Below, one piece after another: positions 42,823 to 50,908 of a stretch of DNA of 64,000 bases (within the stretch, counting starts at the first letter, position 1; each line of letters starts with the position of its first letter). Location: contig NZ_FQWL01000008.1 in NCBI RefSeq assembly GCF_900129665.1, forward strand, positions 1 to 64,000, read 5' to 3'. Source of the DNA: Flagellimonas flava. GTDB lineage: Bacteria; Bacteroidota; Bacteroidia; Flavobacteriales; Flavobacteriaceae. Under the pieces are notes generated by a model. It was given only the letters and a program-made list of their open reading frames with translations, searched no databases and had not been told where the DNA came from. A program made the translations under genes and the position numbers.

Positions 42823-43446
42823 ATGAAGACATTGTTACGAATTGACTGTAGCGCTAGAAAGCTAGGTTCCCATTCCAGGGAATTGACAGATTATTTTGAA
42901 GCAAGATGGAAACAATCCAATCCTGGAGGTCGTGTTGTCCACAGGGATTTAACACGGGAACAATTGCCCCATATCCAAAACAATACTATTGAGGGCTTCC
43001 ATGTTTCTCCAGACAAGGCAGATGTCCATCAGAAAAATGCGGTAGCACTTTCTGATCGGTTGATTGCCGAACTTAAAAAGGCTGATGAGGTGGTCGTAAG
43101 TAGCCCTCTTTACAACCTTAATGTGCCTTCCAACCTTAAAGCCTATATGGATCAGGTGGTACGCGCAGGGCATACCTTTGGTATGGATGCACAAGGGTAC
43201 CACGGATTACTCCAAAACAAAAAGGTGTTTTTGATCACTTCCAAAGGAGGGGTCTATAAAAACACTCCGTTGGAAAAATTGGATTTCCAAGAACCTTACC
43301 TCAAGGCCATCTTTGCGCATATGGGGATAACGGATGTTGAAACCTTCTCTCTAGAAGGAACCAGCTACCAAAATTTGGTGGCTAAGAATAAAATGAACAT
43401 TCAAAACGCAATTGATTCAACTCTTAAAACGACAACAAATGGATGA
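42823..43446 (+). CDS. FMN-dependent NADH-azoreductase / NAD(P)H dehydrogenase (AcpD-like)
   Basis: 207 residues from the ATG at 42823; an ATG at 42763 would add 20 residues that overlap a promoter. Flavodoxin-like fold: LLRIDCSARKLGSHS (FMN phosphate loop), VSSPLYNLNVPSNLKAYMDQ and FLITSKGGVY. Two-electron reduction of quinones or azo compounds, a detoxifying activity. Overlaps the cupin gene by 8 bases. Confidence 0.9.
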   Translation: MKTLLRIDCSARKLGSHSRELTDYFEARWKQSNPGGRVVHRDLTREQLPHIQNNTIEGFHVSPDKADVHQKNAVALSDRLIAELKKADEVVVSSPLYNLNVPSNLKAYMDQVVRAGHTFGMDAQGYHGLLQNKKVFLITSKGGVYKNTPLEKLDFQEPYLKAIFAHMGITDVETFSLEGTSYQNLVAKNKMNIQNAIDSTLKTTTNG

Positions 43447-43960
43447 TATAGCTAAAACCGACTATTTTAATGACGTTCTGGAAGATAGAGCTACTGTAAT
43501 ATTACCCGAGAAAGGGGAACAACTTCTGCTCAACGATATTGAGTTTACCTTTAAAGTCACCAGTGAAATGTCCAATGACCAATTGGGAGTTTACAAAATT
43601 ACCCTGAATCCCATGGCCATTGGCGCCAAGTTGCACTACCATAGGTTCATGGACGAGACCTTTATTGTGGACAAAGGTGAACTGACCATTCAAGTAGGGG
43701 AAGAAGAGTATAAGGCTGGTGTGGGAACCATTGTGTATGTTCCTAGGTTTACGCCCCATGGCTTTCAAAATGACACTGAGGAAAAAGTGGAACTTACGTT
43801 GCTCTTCAATCCATCTCAAAAAAGGGAAGGTTTTTTTAGAGGACTTCAGGAAACACTTATGGAGGAACCCATTGATCCAAAAAAGTACTTAAAGCTTTAC
43901 AATAAATATGATAGTTTCCCGGTGGATACTTCCAATATGATTCCCAAAAGGGAACCTTAA
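43439..43960 (+). CDS. Cupin domain protein
   Basis: 173 residues from the ATG at 43439, which overlaps the azoreductase stop. The cupin core has LHYHRFMDETFIVDKGELTI (metal ligands HxH...E) and a second motif FTPHGFQND. Resembles quercetinase-like or regulatory cupins. As last gene of the ECF41-controlled unit it may oxidise or bind an aromatic compound, which is inference. Confidence 0.85.
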   Translation: MDDIAKTDYFNDVLEDRATVILPEKGEQLLLNDIEFTFKVTSEMSNDQLGVYKITLNPMAIGAKLHYHRFMDETFIVDKGELTIQVGEEEYKAGVGTIVYVPRFTPHGFQNDTEEKVELTLLFNPSQKREGFFRGLQETLMEEPIDPKKYLKLYNKYDSFPVDTSNMIPKREP

Positions 43961-43979
43961 TTCTTGTTTAGTTAACCAA

Positions 43980-44013
43980 GAAAAGGCCCTGGAGTATTTC
44001 GGGGCTTTTTTAT
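43980..44013 (+). terminator. Probable terminator after the cupin gene
   Basis: AAGGCCC and GGGGCTT form a 7-bp stem with one mismatch followed by a T tract; it sits just ahead of the rimO promoter. Confidence 0.55.
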
Positions 44014-44015
44014 TG

Positions 44016-44023
44016 TATTTTTG
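44016..44023 (+). promoter_or_regulatory. Candidate -7 box for rimO
   Basis: TATTTTTG (TAnnTTTG), 19 bases before the ATG at 44043, which supports that start over an upstream TTG at 44013. Confidence 0.45.
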
Positions 44024-44042
44024 CACACCATTTTACACAAGC

Positions 44043-45362
44043 ATGCGCACAAAATCGCTTAAGAAGAACAAAATCAATGTAGTAACTCTTGGATGTAGCA
44101 AAAATGTCTACGATTCAGAGGTGCTCATGGGACAGTTGAAGGCCAACAACAAGGAAGTTGCCCATGAGGAAGAAGGCAATGTGGTGGTGATCAATACTTG
44201 TGGATTTATTGCCAATGCAAAGGAGGAGAGCGTCAATACAATTTTGGAGTACGTCCAGAAAAAGGAGTCAGGGGAGGTGGACAAGGTTTTTGTGACAGGT
44301 TGCTTAAGTGAGCGGTACAAACCCGATTTAGAAAAGGAGATTCCAAATGTGGATGAGTATTTTGGAACAAGTGACCTTCCCAATCTGTTGAAAGCCCTTG
44401 GAGCGGACTATAAACATGAACTTATTGGAGAACGATTGACCACTACTCCCAAGAACTACGCGTATTTAAAAATTGCCGAGGGCTGCGATAGACCCTGTTC
44501 CTTTTGTGCCATTCCCTTGATGCGTGGTAAGCACAAGAGCAAACCCATAGAAGAGTTGGTGGGTGAATCTGAAAAATTGGCCGCCAAAGGAGTAAAGGAG
44601 TTGATTCTGATTGCCCAAGACCTTACCTATTACGGCTTGGATTTGTATAAAAAGAGGAATCTCGCTGAACTACTTCAGGCCTTGGCCAAGGTTGAGGGCG
44701 TGGAATGGATTCGATTGCATTATGCCTTCCCAACGGGATTTCCAATGGATGTTTTGGAGGTAATGCGAAAAGAACCAAAAATTTGCAATTACATTGATAT
44801 TCCCCTTCAGCATATCGCGGACCCTATCTTGAAAAGTATGCGCAGAGGAACAACCAAGGCCAAAACCACAAAATTATTGGAAGAGTTCAGGGCTGCCGTT
44901 CCTGAAATGACCATTCGTACTACTTTGATCGTGGGCTATCCCGGCGAAACCGAAGAAGATTTCAAAACCCTGAAAGAATGGGTAAGGGAAATGCGATTTG
45001 AACGCTTGGGATGCTTCACTTATAGCCACGAGGAAAATACCCACGCCTATACCTTGACCGATGATGTTCCAGAGGAAATAAAGCAGGAACGGGCCAATGA
45101 GATTATGGAACTCCAATCCCAAATATCTTGGGAGCTCAACCAAGAAAAAGTAGGTAAAACATTTCGATGTATCATTGATCGTAAGGAAGGGAACCATTTT
45201 GTGGGCCGTACCGAATTTGATTCCCCGGATGTTGACAACGAAGTCTTGATTGATGCAACCCAACATTACGTTAAAATTGGGGAATTTGTGAACATAGAAA
45301 TCACGGAAGCTTCAGACTTTGATTTATACGGAATTCCAGTATCGGTTGTCCAAGATTCCTAG
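44043..45362 (+). CDS. rimO: Ribosomal protein S12 methylthiotransferase RimO
   Basis: 439 residues. N-terminal MTTase domain with cysteines in TLGCSKN, INTCGF and TGCLSE; radical-SAM CxxxCxxC in EGCDRPCSFC; C-terminal TRAM domain (residues 375-439). The S12-specific features (VVTLGCSKNVYDSE, short length) favour RimO over MiaB. Methylthiolates Asp88 of ribosomal protein S12 using two Fe-S clusters. Confidence 0.95.
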   Translation: MRTKSLKKNKINVVTLGCSKNVYDSEVLMGQLKANNKEVAHEEEGNVVVINTCGFIANAKEESVNTILEYVQKKESGEVDKVFVTGCLSERYKPDLEKEIPNVDEYFGTSDLPNLLKALGADYKHELIGERLTTTPKNYAYLKIAEGCDRPCSFCAIPLMRGKHKSKPIEELVGESEKLAAKGVKELILIAQDLTYYGLDLYKKRNLAELLQALAKVEGVEWIRLHYAFPTGFPMDVLEVMRKEPKICNYIDIPLQHIADPILKSMRRGTTKAKTTKLLEEFRAAVPEMTIRTTLIVGYPGETEEDFKTLKEWVREMRFERLGCFTYSHEENTHAYTLTDDVPEEIKQERANEIMELQSQISWELNQEKVGKTFRCIIDRKEGNHFVGRTEFDSPDVDNEVLIDATQHYVKIGEFVNIEITEASDFDLYGIPVSVVQDS

Positions 45363-45376
45363 CTTGACAAATATCA

Positions 45377-45407
45377 TTGCTGTTTTATTAGATTCATTGT
45401 AGCTTTG
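45377..45407 (+). promoter_or_regulatory. Promoter of the DoxX-oxidoreductase operon
   Basis: TTG (45377-45379), 20-base spacer, TAGCTTTG (45400-45407), 32 bases before the ATG at 45440. Confidence 0.58.
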
Positions 45408-45439
45408 GTTTGTTTGTAGCAAATCAAAAAGATAGCAGC

Positions 45440-45928
45440 ATGGAACATGACTCTAAAACTAGTAAGGTCAAGATTTGGGTCACCGTTTTGAGGGTACTTA
45501 TCGGGTGGCATTTCTTGTACGAAGGGATTGTTAAATTATACAATCCAGATTGGACATCATTTGGGTATTTGGCTTCTTCACAAGGCCCGTTGAAACCACT
45601 TTTTTCAATGTTGACACACCCATCGGTAATCACTTGGGTAGATGCCCTGAACATGACGGCCTTATTGGTCGTGGGCATTACGCTTATTCTTGGAATATTT
45701 GAGAAAAAGGGCGCATTGGTTGGAATAGGTCTATTGAGTCTCTATTATCTGGCGCACCCCTCCTTGCCAGGCCTACACCAACTTAATGTGGAAGGAAATT
45801 ACTGGTTGGTTAACAAAAATCTGATAGAATTGACAGTCTGTATTTTGCTGTACCACTATCCTACAGGTCACTTTTTCGGCCTGGGCTATTTTAGAAAAGA
45901 ACGATTAACCAAAATTGAAAAATCATGA
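45440..45928 (+). CDS. DoxX family membrane protein
   Basis: 162 residues, four hydrophobic helices. VLIGWHFLYEGIVKLYNP is the DoxX signature in helix 1, followed by a hydrophilic loop (SFGYLASSQGPL). DoxX relatives include the thiosulfate:quinone oxidoreductase large subunit. The stop overlaps the ATG of the Gfo/Idh/MocA gene by 4 bases (ATGA), so the membrane protein may pass electrons to or from that exported enzyme. Confidence 0.87.
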   Translation: MEHDSKTSKVKIWVTVLRVLIGWHFLYEGIVKLYNPDWTSFGYLASSQGPLKPLFSMLTHPSVITWVDALNMTALLVVGITLILGIFEKKGALVGIGLLSLYYLAHPSLPGLHQLNVEGNYWLVNKNLIELTVCILLYHYPTGHFFGLGYFRKERLTKIEKS

Positions 45929-47544
45929 AGTGGACTAGAAGAGACTTATTGAAAGGCTTAGGTGGACTTCCAATTTTAGGAGCTGTTTGGTGGGCTGGTG
46001 CCGCAAGCGTGGCCTATGGGAGAAAGAAACGATCAGAGATTTTGGAACAATTGAATATTAGGCCCTCTTTGCCCCCCACTGTTCCAGAAATCACCGGTGA
46101 ACCGGTTAGGGTAGGAATTATTGGTTTTGGAATACGAGGCGAACAATTATGCCGTTCCCTAGGGTTTGCAACGAAGGAATGGATGGAGGAAATGCGATTG
46201 GCAGCGGAAGAAGATCCTGCCAATAAAGCCCTTGAAGATTTTTTGAGCCAAGAAAAGTTGAACCTTAAGCTGGTAGGCGTCTGCGATATTTTCGATTATC
46301 GAGCAGAAAAAGCCCTGAAGTCATTTTCCAGTCCTGATAACACTATCAAAAGATATCGAACCCATCAAGAAATGATTCGAAGCGGTGAGGTAGATGCCGT
46401 GGTGATAGCCACTCCCGATCATTGGCATGCTCCAATGGCCATTGAGGCGTTGAACAATAATGTTCATGCCTATGTGGAAAAACCTATGACCCATACCGTT
46501 GAGGAAACTTATAGGTTAAGGGATGCCGCAAAGGCCTCTAAGGCAGTTTTGGCCGTAGGGCATCAGCATAGGCAGACTTTAAGTTTTAGCACCGCTAGAG
46601 ACATTGTTGAGAAAGGTACTTTGGGGCATATATCCCTTATACAGACCAATACGAACAGAAATGATGACAATGGCGCTTGGAACTACGATATCCATGAACA
46701 GGCCAACCCCCAAACCATAGATTGGGAACAATTTTTGGGCACTGCACCCAAAATACCGTTCAACAAGAACCACTTTTTTAGATGGCGCAAATGGTGGGCC
46801 TATGGCTCAGGTTTGTCCGGTGATTTGTTGACGCATGACTATGACCGATTGAATTGTGTCCTCAATATGGGGATTCCTGAAGCTGTTTCAGCGTCCGGAG
46901 GTATTTATACCCATAACGATGGTCGTAATGTTCCGGATGTATTGCAGGTGAACATGGAGTTTCCGAATTTTTCAACAGGAAGCAGCCAAGTGAAGGGCAA
47001 GGAAAAGGGAATGACCTTCTGCTACAGCGCCTCCTTGGGAAATGCATTTGGACGTCCAACAATTTTGATGGGACATGATGCAACGATGGAGTTGGGAAAC
47101 CGATTGACGGTATGGCCCGATGGTGCTTCTACCCGGTATGCAGAAATGCTGGAGGAAGGGAAAATGAAACCTAACGTACCTATCTATCAGTACAATCCTG
47201 CCGCCAACGTGCCAGATGCTATTTCATCCGCCACTTCCCAATATTTTGCGGATAAGGGATTGATGTGGACCTACATCAATGGAGTTCGGGTCGATTCTAC
47301 ATTTTTACACATGCGGGAATGGTTGAGCGTTATCAAAAATGGTGGTAAAGTGAGTTGTGGTATCAAGGAAGGTTTTGAAGAAGCTATCGCAGCGCATATG
47401 GCAGGTCTTTCCTGGAAATTAGGCCGACGAATTGAATGGGATACCGAAAAAGAGGAGTTGAAACCTATTGAGGGAATCAACTTTGATGAAGTGCTCCTAT
47501 CCAATGGGGAATGGGAAAGTCCAACGGAAAACCTAGAGGTTTGA
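45925..47544 (+). CDS. Tat-exported Gfo/Idh/MocA family oxidoreductase
   Basis: 539 residues. N-terminal twin-arginine signal (TRRDLLKGLGGLPILGAVWW). NAD(P)-binding Rossmann fold starts at VRVGIIGFGIRG; AYVEKPMTH carries the conserved EKP, and the C-terminal domain follows. NAD(P)-bound folded enzymes are often exported this way in Bacteroidota to act on sugars or glycosides. Translationally coupled to a DoxX-type membrane protein; substrate unknown. Ends 7 bases from a convergent gene. Confidence 0.9.
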   Translation: MKWTRRDLLKGLGGLPILGAVWWAGAASVAYGRKKRSEILEQLNIRPSLPPTVPEITGEPVRVGIIGFGIRGEQLCRSLGFATKEWMEEMRLAAEEDPANKALEDFLSQEKLNLKLVGVCDIFDYRAEKALKSFSSPDNTIKRYRTHQEMIRSGEVDAVVIATPDHWHAPMAIEALNNNVHAYVEKPMTHTVEETYRLRDAAKASKAVLAVGHQHRQTLSFSTARDIVEKGTLGHISLIQTNTNRNDDNGAWNYDIHEQANPQTIDWEQFLGTAPKIPFNKNHFFRWRKWWAYGSGLSGDLLTHDYDRLNCVLNMGIPEAVSASGGIYTHNDGRNVPDVLQVNMEFPNFSTGSSQVKGKEKGMTFCYSASLGNAFGRPTILMGHDATMELGNRLTVWPDGASTRYAEMLEEGKMKPNVPIYQYNPAANVPDAISSATSQYFADKGLMWTYINGVRVDSTFLHMREWLSVIKNGGKVSCGIKEGFEEAIAAHMAGLSWKLGRRIEWDTEKEELKPIEGINFDEVLLSNGEWESPTENLEV

Positions 47545-47551
47545 CCCCAGA

Positions 47552-48064
47552 CTACATATTTACAAATTCAAAACCTGACAATGGGATGTTCCTAAGGTCA
47601 AATTCGGTTTCATTAAGCAATATACCGTGCTCCAAATAGGCTTTTAAGTTGGCTAGCCAAAAGGTCCATCCATTGCTGCAGCCATGATGGATATTTAGTC
47701 TGCTTTCTTCATCGGTAGGGATTTGATGTTGTTTTAAAGTAACCAAAACGGCCTTGTCATGGTCCTCTAAGGTTACGGATACTTTACTGTCCGTAAAGGA
47801 GATTTCCATAAAATCAGTGCCATTGGCCATATGTACTGTGCCTTTTTCCACCCCATCCCAATTGTGCCACTTCCAGGTATAACTATCCCCAGCCTGTATG
47901 TTTTCTCCTGGTTTTCGCCGTTCACCATTTGGTGAAGTGTAAATGGCACTCTCCAGAAACCATGAAGTTATGCCTTCTTCGGTGCCCCAGCACCAATACA
48001 ATTTCTCCTTGCTAGCTTTGATGTAGATTTTTTTGTTGAAACAATCAAATGATAATTGGCTCAT
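47552..48064 (-). CDS. START-like/SRPBCC domain protein
   Basis: 170 residues. Beta-alpha-beta grip fold with the typical start KIYIKASKEKLYWCWGTEEGIT and the C-terminal GWTFWLANLKAYLEHGI helix. Belongs to the AHSA1/START-like group, which bind hydrophobic ligands or activate partners. Its ATG overlaps the stop of the serine hydrolase gene by 4 bases; last gene of a four-gene minus-strand operon. Confidence 0.82.
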   Translation of the reverse strand: MSQLSFDCFNKKIYIKASKEKLYWCWGTEEGITSWFLESAIYTSPNGERRKPGENIQAGDSYTWKWHNWDGVEKGTVHMANGTDFMEISFTDSKVSVTLEDHDKAVLVTLKQHQIPTDEESRLNIHHGCSNGWTFWLANLKAYLEHGILLNETEFDLRNIPLSGFEFVNM

Positions 48065-49206
48065 CGTTTTCGTTTTAGTTCGTAAGCGTAAAGTTCCCTT
48101 CCCAATTCTGCCAAAAATGGGATTCCAATTTCATCGTATTCATAGAAGTTATCATTAAAGATACCATCTTTGTTCACCAAAATGGTGGCGGTAACCATAA
48201 AATCGATATCGTTTTGAGTGTCTTTGATATAAGCGCAATCGGTTAGTGTGCCATACGCATAACCCACTTTGTTGTATATCTTGATATGTTCTGGAATGGG
48301 ATCGGTGCTATCCCCGAACACTAAGAATTTCACATAACTATCATAGTAAGTGTTGGAATCGTAGCCTACCTCTTTGGGTAGGGTATGCATGGCGGCCAAT
48401 AGAAGATGGCGCTGTTCGTCCGTAATCTGAAAACGTTCTTCCATGGCAAAAGCTTCTGGAAAAATAACCCGCTTTAACAACCCATGCTGTGCTTGTATGG
48501 GATAGTAGTTCTTCAACGAGAAATCGAAGGGCTCTCTATGCAAAGAGTCATCCGTATAAAATCCTGTGCCTTTTTCAACACCTAGGATATCTAATGGTGA
48601 AGGATAGGTGTTGATGATGGATTTGGAAACTGAAGTGGTGGAATCGTTTATATAAATCACCAAAGGTCTTGTCGTGGCATCATCCGCATTTGGAGTGGAA
48701 AGCCGGTGGGCTATTCTGATAGGTGCAACACCTTTATGCGCCATCCTTTGGTTGAGGTCATCTTGGCCCAAAAACTCCAAGAGTCGATTATTGGCAGCAT
48801 TGTCCGAAACCGCAAAAATCTCTGAAACGGCTTTAGCAATTGTCGTTTCCACAGAATCCCCTTCAATATAGAATATGGTCCGTGAGGTTAAAGAATCAAT
48901 TTCACTTACTTTTTCCAGGGCGGCAACGACAGCAGGAAACTTTACGGTGCTTGCAGGATAGAAATAACGATTGGGATCAACTTGGAAATCAAAATCTGTG
49001 AAGACAATACTGTCGTTTTCACGATTTATCTGTGTGTACCTTATCTGAACTTCATGTGCCTCAAGGTTGTCCACAACCCTTTTAATTTTAGGGTTCTCAG
49101 AACGGAGCACCATTTGTAGTGGATTCTCGTTCTTACTTGTTTCGGTACAAGAAAAAAGGAATAGTACCGCGAACAGAATAAAAAGTACTGACTTTCTAGG
49201 CATCAT
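48061..49206 (-). CDS. Class-A beta-lactamase-like serine hydrolase lipoprotein
   Basis: 381 residues from the ATG at 49206. Lipobox LFSC (Cys20). The beta-lactamase/PBP fold has SxxK at Ser86-Lys89 (PASTVKFP), SDN at 134-136 (AVSDNAANN) and KVG where KTG is usual (IYNKVGYAYG). The protein is longer than class-A enzymes and ends in a basic tail. It could be a peptidoglycan or peptide hydrolase rather than a resistance enzyme. Overlaps both adjacent genes. Confidence 0.82.
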   Translation of the reverse strand: MMPRKSVLFILFAVLFLFSCTETSKNENPLQMVLRSENPKIKRVVDNLEAHEVQIRYTQINRENDSIVFTDFDFQVDPNRYFYPASTVKFPAVVAALEKVSEIDSLTSRTIFYIEGDSVETTIAKAVSEIFAVSDNAANNRLLEFLGQDDLNQRMAHKGVAPIRIAHRLSTPNADDATTRPLVIYINDSTTSVSKSIINTYPSPLDILGVEKGTGFYTDDSLHREPFDFSLKNYYPIQAQHGLLKRVIFPEAFAMEERFQITDEQRHLLLAAMHTLPKEVGYDSNTYYDSYVKFLVFGDSTDPIPEHIKIYNKVGYAYGTLTDCAYIKDTQNDIDFMVTATILVNKDGIFNDNFYEYDEIGIPFLAELGRELYAYELKRKR

Positions 49207-49453
49207 CCAGATAAATTTCACCTCGATGTGGTTTTAGGATATCCTTTACTTCTTTTAATTCAAACTCGGCAACCACCATATAGGTAATACTGTGTGTATC
49301 ACTCAAGTGATTGAATCCGGTAATATCAAATTTGAGCTCTTCAATGACAATGAATTCTTCCAAATGTTTTTGGTAATGCTCTGCAGTTCTGGCAGCTCCA
49401 GGTCCTCGAAAATCCCAAATAATCTTAATTTTTCTGTCAAGTACGGGTTCCAT
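49196..49453 (-). CDS. Small conserved-looking protein, function unknown
   Basis: 85 residues, alpha/beta, no signal or membrane segment. IKIIWDFRGPGAARTAEHYQ and a Thr/His-rich middle (DTHSITYMVVAEF) with an acidic end. I recognise no family motif. It lies 5 bases after the SRPBCC gene and overlaps the hydrolase gene start, so it is part of this operon. Confidence 0.65.
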   Translation of the reverse strand: MEPVLDRKIKIIWDFRGPGAARTAEHYQKHLEEFIVIEELKFDITGFNHLSDTHSITYMVVAEFELKEVKDILKPHRGEIYLDDA

Positions 49454-49458
49454 AGAAG

Positions 49459-49911
49459 TTAGATATCTAAGACTGAAGTTCCATTTTCGGCAAATGCTTT
49501 AAAATCCTGCAAATACTGCATGGATTGTTTTTTGAAGGCACCTGGCATCAAAAAGCCCATTAATTTCATCCCAAATCCGGAAAATTGAAATTCGCTTTCG
49601 GATATCCATTTGGTCTTCCCACCTTCTTCTTTAAAGTGATTTTTTTGAATGTTATGGACACCCTTGGTGTCGTATGTAGCGTGCAATGCGGTGGGCAAGT
49701 CTCTTCTAATGATGGTTTCAACCATTTCCAGGTCCCGTTTACCCATTTTGTACTTTAGGTTCATTTGGGCTCCCTCGTTACCTGGTGTTCCGGTAAGGTG
49801 CTCGTAAGCCACTAGGCCTCTCTGCCAGTGCTTCATATTTTCGGGATTGTCCAATTTTTTAATGAACTCGTCCCGCGGAAGATCCACGATAATTTCACAG
49901 GTATACTTCAT
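49459..49911 (-). CDS. SRPBCC family protein
   Basis: 150 residues. The helix-grip (polyketide cyclase/Bet v 1-like) fold: IIVDLPRDEFIKKLDNPENM, GTPGNEGAQMNLKY and a long C-terminal helix (MQYLQDFKAFAENG). First gene of a four-gene operon that also ends with an SRPBCC-like gene. Ligand unknown. Confidence 0.82.
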   Translation of the reverse strand: MKYTCEIIVDLPRDEFIKKLDNPENMKHWQRGLVAYEHLTGTPGNEGAQMNLKYKMGKRDLEMVETIIRRDLPTALHATYDTKGVHNIQKNHFKEEGGKTKWISESEFQFSGFGMKLMGFLMPGAFKKQSMQYLQDFKAFAENGTSVLDI

Positions 49912-49992
49912 TTTAGTTGGTTATTGTACTAATGTAATAAATATATGGTTCGCTAGGCCTACTAAAAATCTGTTAACTCCTTCCCATACTTC

Positions 49993-50022
49993 TTGTGTGG
50001 GTTTAAGTTATTGTTATTTTTG
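49993..50022 (+). promoter_or_regulatory. Promoter of the PpiC/SurA/MoxR operon
   Basis: TTG (49993-49995), 19-base spacer, TATTTTTG (50015-50022). The ATG at 50027 lies only 4 bases past the box, so the mRNA is probably leaderless. Confidence 0.55.
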
Positions 50023-50026
50023 CGCA

Positions 50027-50908
50027 ATGCTTTTTCTTAAGAAAAATAAGGCGGTCCCCATCGCCATGGCTGGACTTATGTTGTTAGCATCATGCGATTC
50101 CCTTTTTAGGGAAAAAGTGGAAAAGGAGCCACTTGCCAGGGTTGGGGAGCAATTTTTGTACAAGGAGGATATGGCACCCTTGATTCACCCTGATATGACC
50201 GAACAGGACAGTGCCTTGTTCGTGACCAATTATATCAACAATTGGGCCTCTAAACAATTGCTATTATCCAAATCCAGAATCAATCTGCCGGAAGAGAAAT
50301 TGGCTGAATTTGATCGTTTGGTGTCCGATTACAAAGCTGACCTATATACTAGGGCCTATGTGGAGGCATTGGTGTTTAAGGATCAAGACACTGCCATATC
50401 CACTACCCAATTGCGGCAGTACTACGAAAAGGAGAAGGAAAATTTCAAACTTAACGAAAAGTTGGTCCAGCTAAGGTTTATTGGAATGCCCGCGCAATTT
50501 TTGGATAAGGATGAGGTGGTTTCCAGAATGAAAAACTGGGAGGATATTGATAGGAACTATTTGGATTCCATTGCAATGCAGTTTAAAAAGATTCATTTCA
50601 ATGATTCTATTTGGGTAAGTGCCTCCCGTGTAATGGAGGAAATACCGCCTTTAAACCCCTTGAACGAGGAGGACTACTTAAAAAAATCACAATTTTTTGA
50701 AATACAGGATTCCTTGGAGGTATATTTGGGTAAGGTGACCGATGTGCTGGAAATTAACGATATAGCTCCTTTTGAATATATATCACCGGATATTAAGCAG
50801 CTAATTTTGAACAGAAGGAGAATGGACTACATTAGAAGGCTGGAAACGGAAATTATTGATGAAGCGATACAGAAGAATGAATTTGAAGTTTATGGAAAAG
50901 ATGAATAG
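50027..50908 (+). CDS. PpiC/SurA-related lipoprotein chaperone
   Basis: 293 residues from the ATG at 50027. Lipoprotein signal with lipobox LASC. A SurA-like helical N-domain (residues 40-150: LARVGEQFLYKEDMAP, NWASKQLLLSKSRI) and a C-terminal helical end (QLILNRRRMDYIRRLETEII); the parvulin PPIase core is missing or very degenerate. Likely a periplasmic chaperone for outer-membrane proteins, cotranscribed with a full SurA-like enzyme. Confidence 0.75.
   Translation: MLFLKKNKAVPIAMAGLMLLASCDSLFREKVEKEPLARVGEQFLYKEDMAPLIHPDMTEQDSALFVTNYINNWASKQLLLSKSRINLPEEKLAEFDRLVSDYKADLYTRAYVEALVFKDQDTAISTTQLRQYYEKEKENFKLNEKLVQLRFIGMPAQFLDKDEVVSRMKNWEDIDRNYLDSIAMQFKKIHFNDSIWVSASRVMEEIPPLNPLNEEDYLKKSQFFEIQDSLEVYLGKVTDVLEINDIAPFEYISPDIKQLILNRRRMDYIRRLETEIIDEAIQKNEFEVYGKDE

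Noticed and set aside
49847..50026. Upstream extension of the PpiC-like frame
   Set aside because: Antisense to the SRPBCC start and would place the promoter at 49993-50022 inside the coding region.
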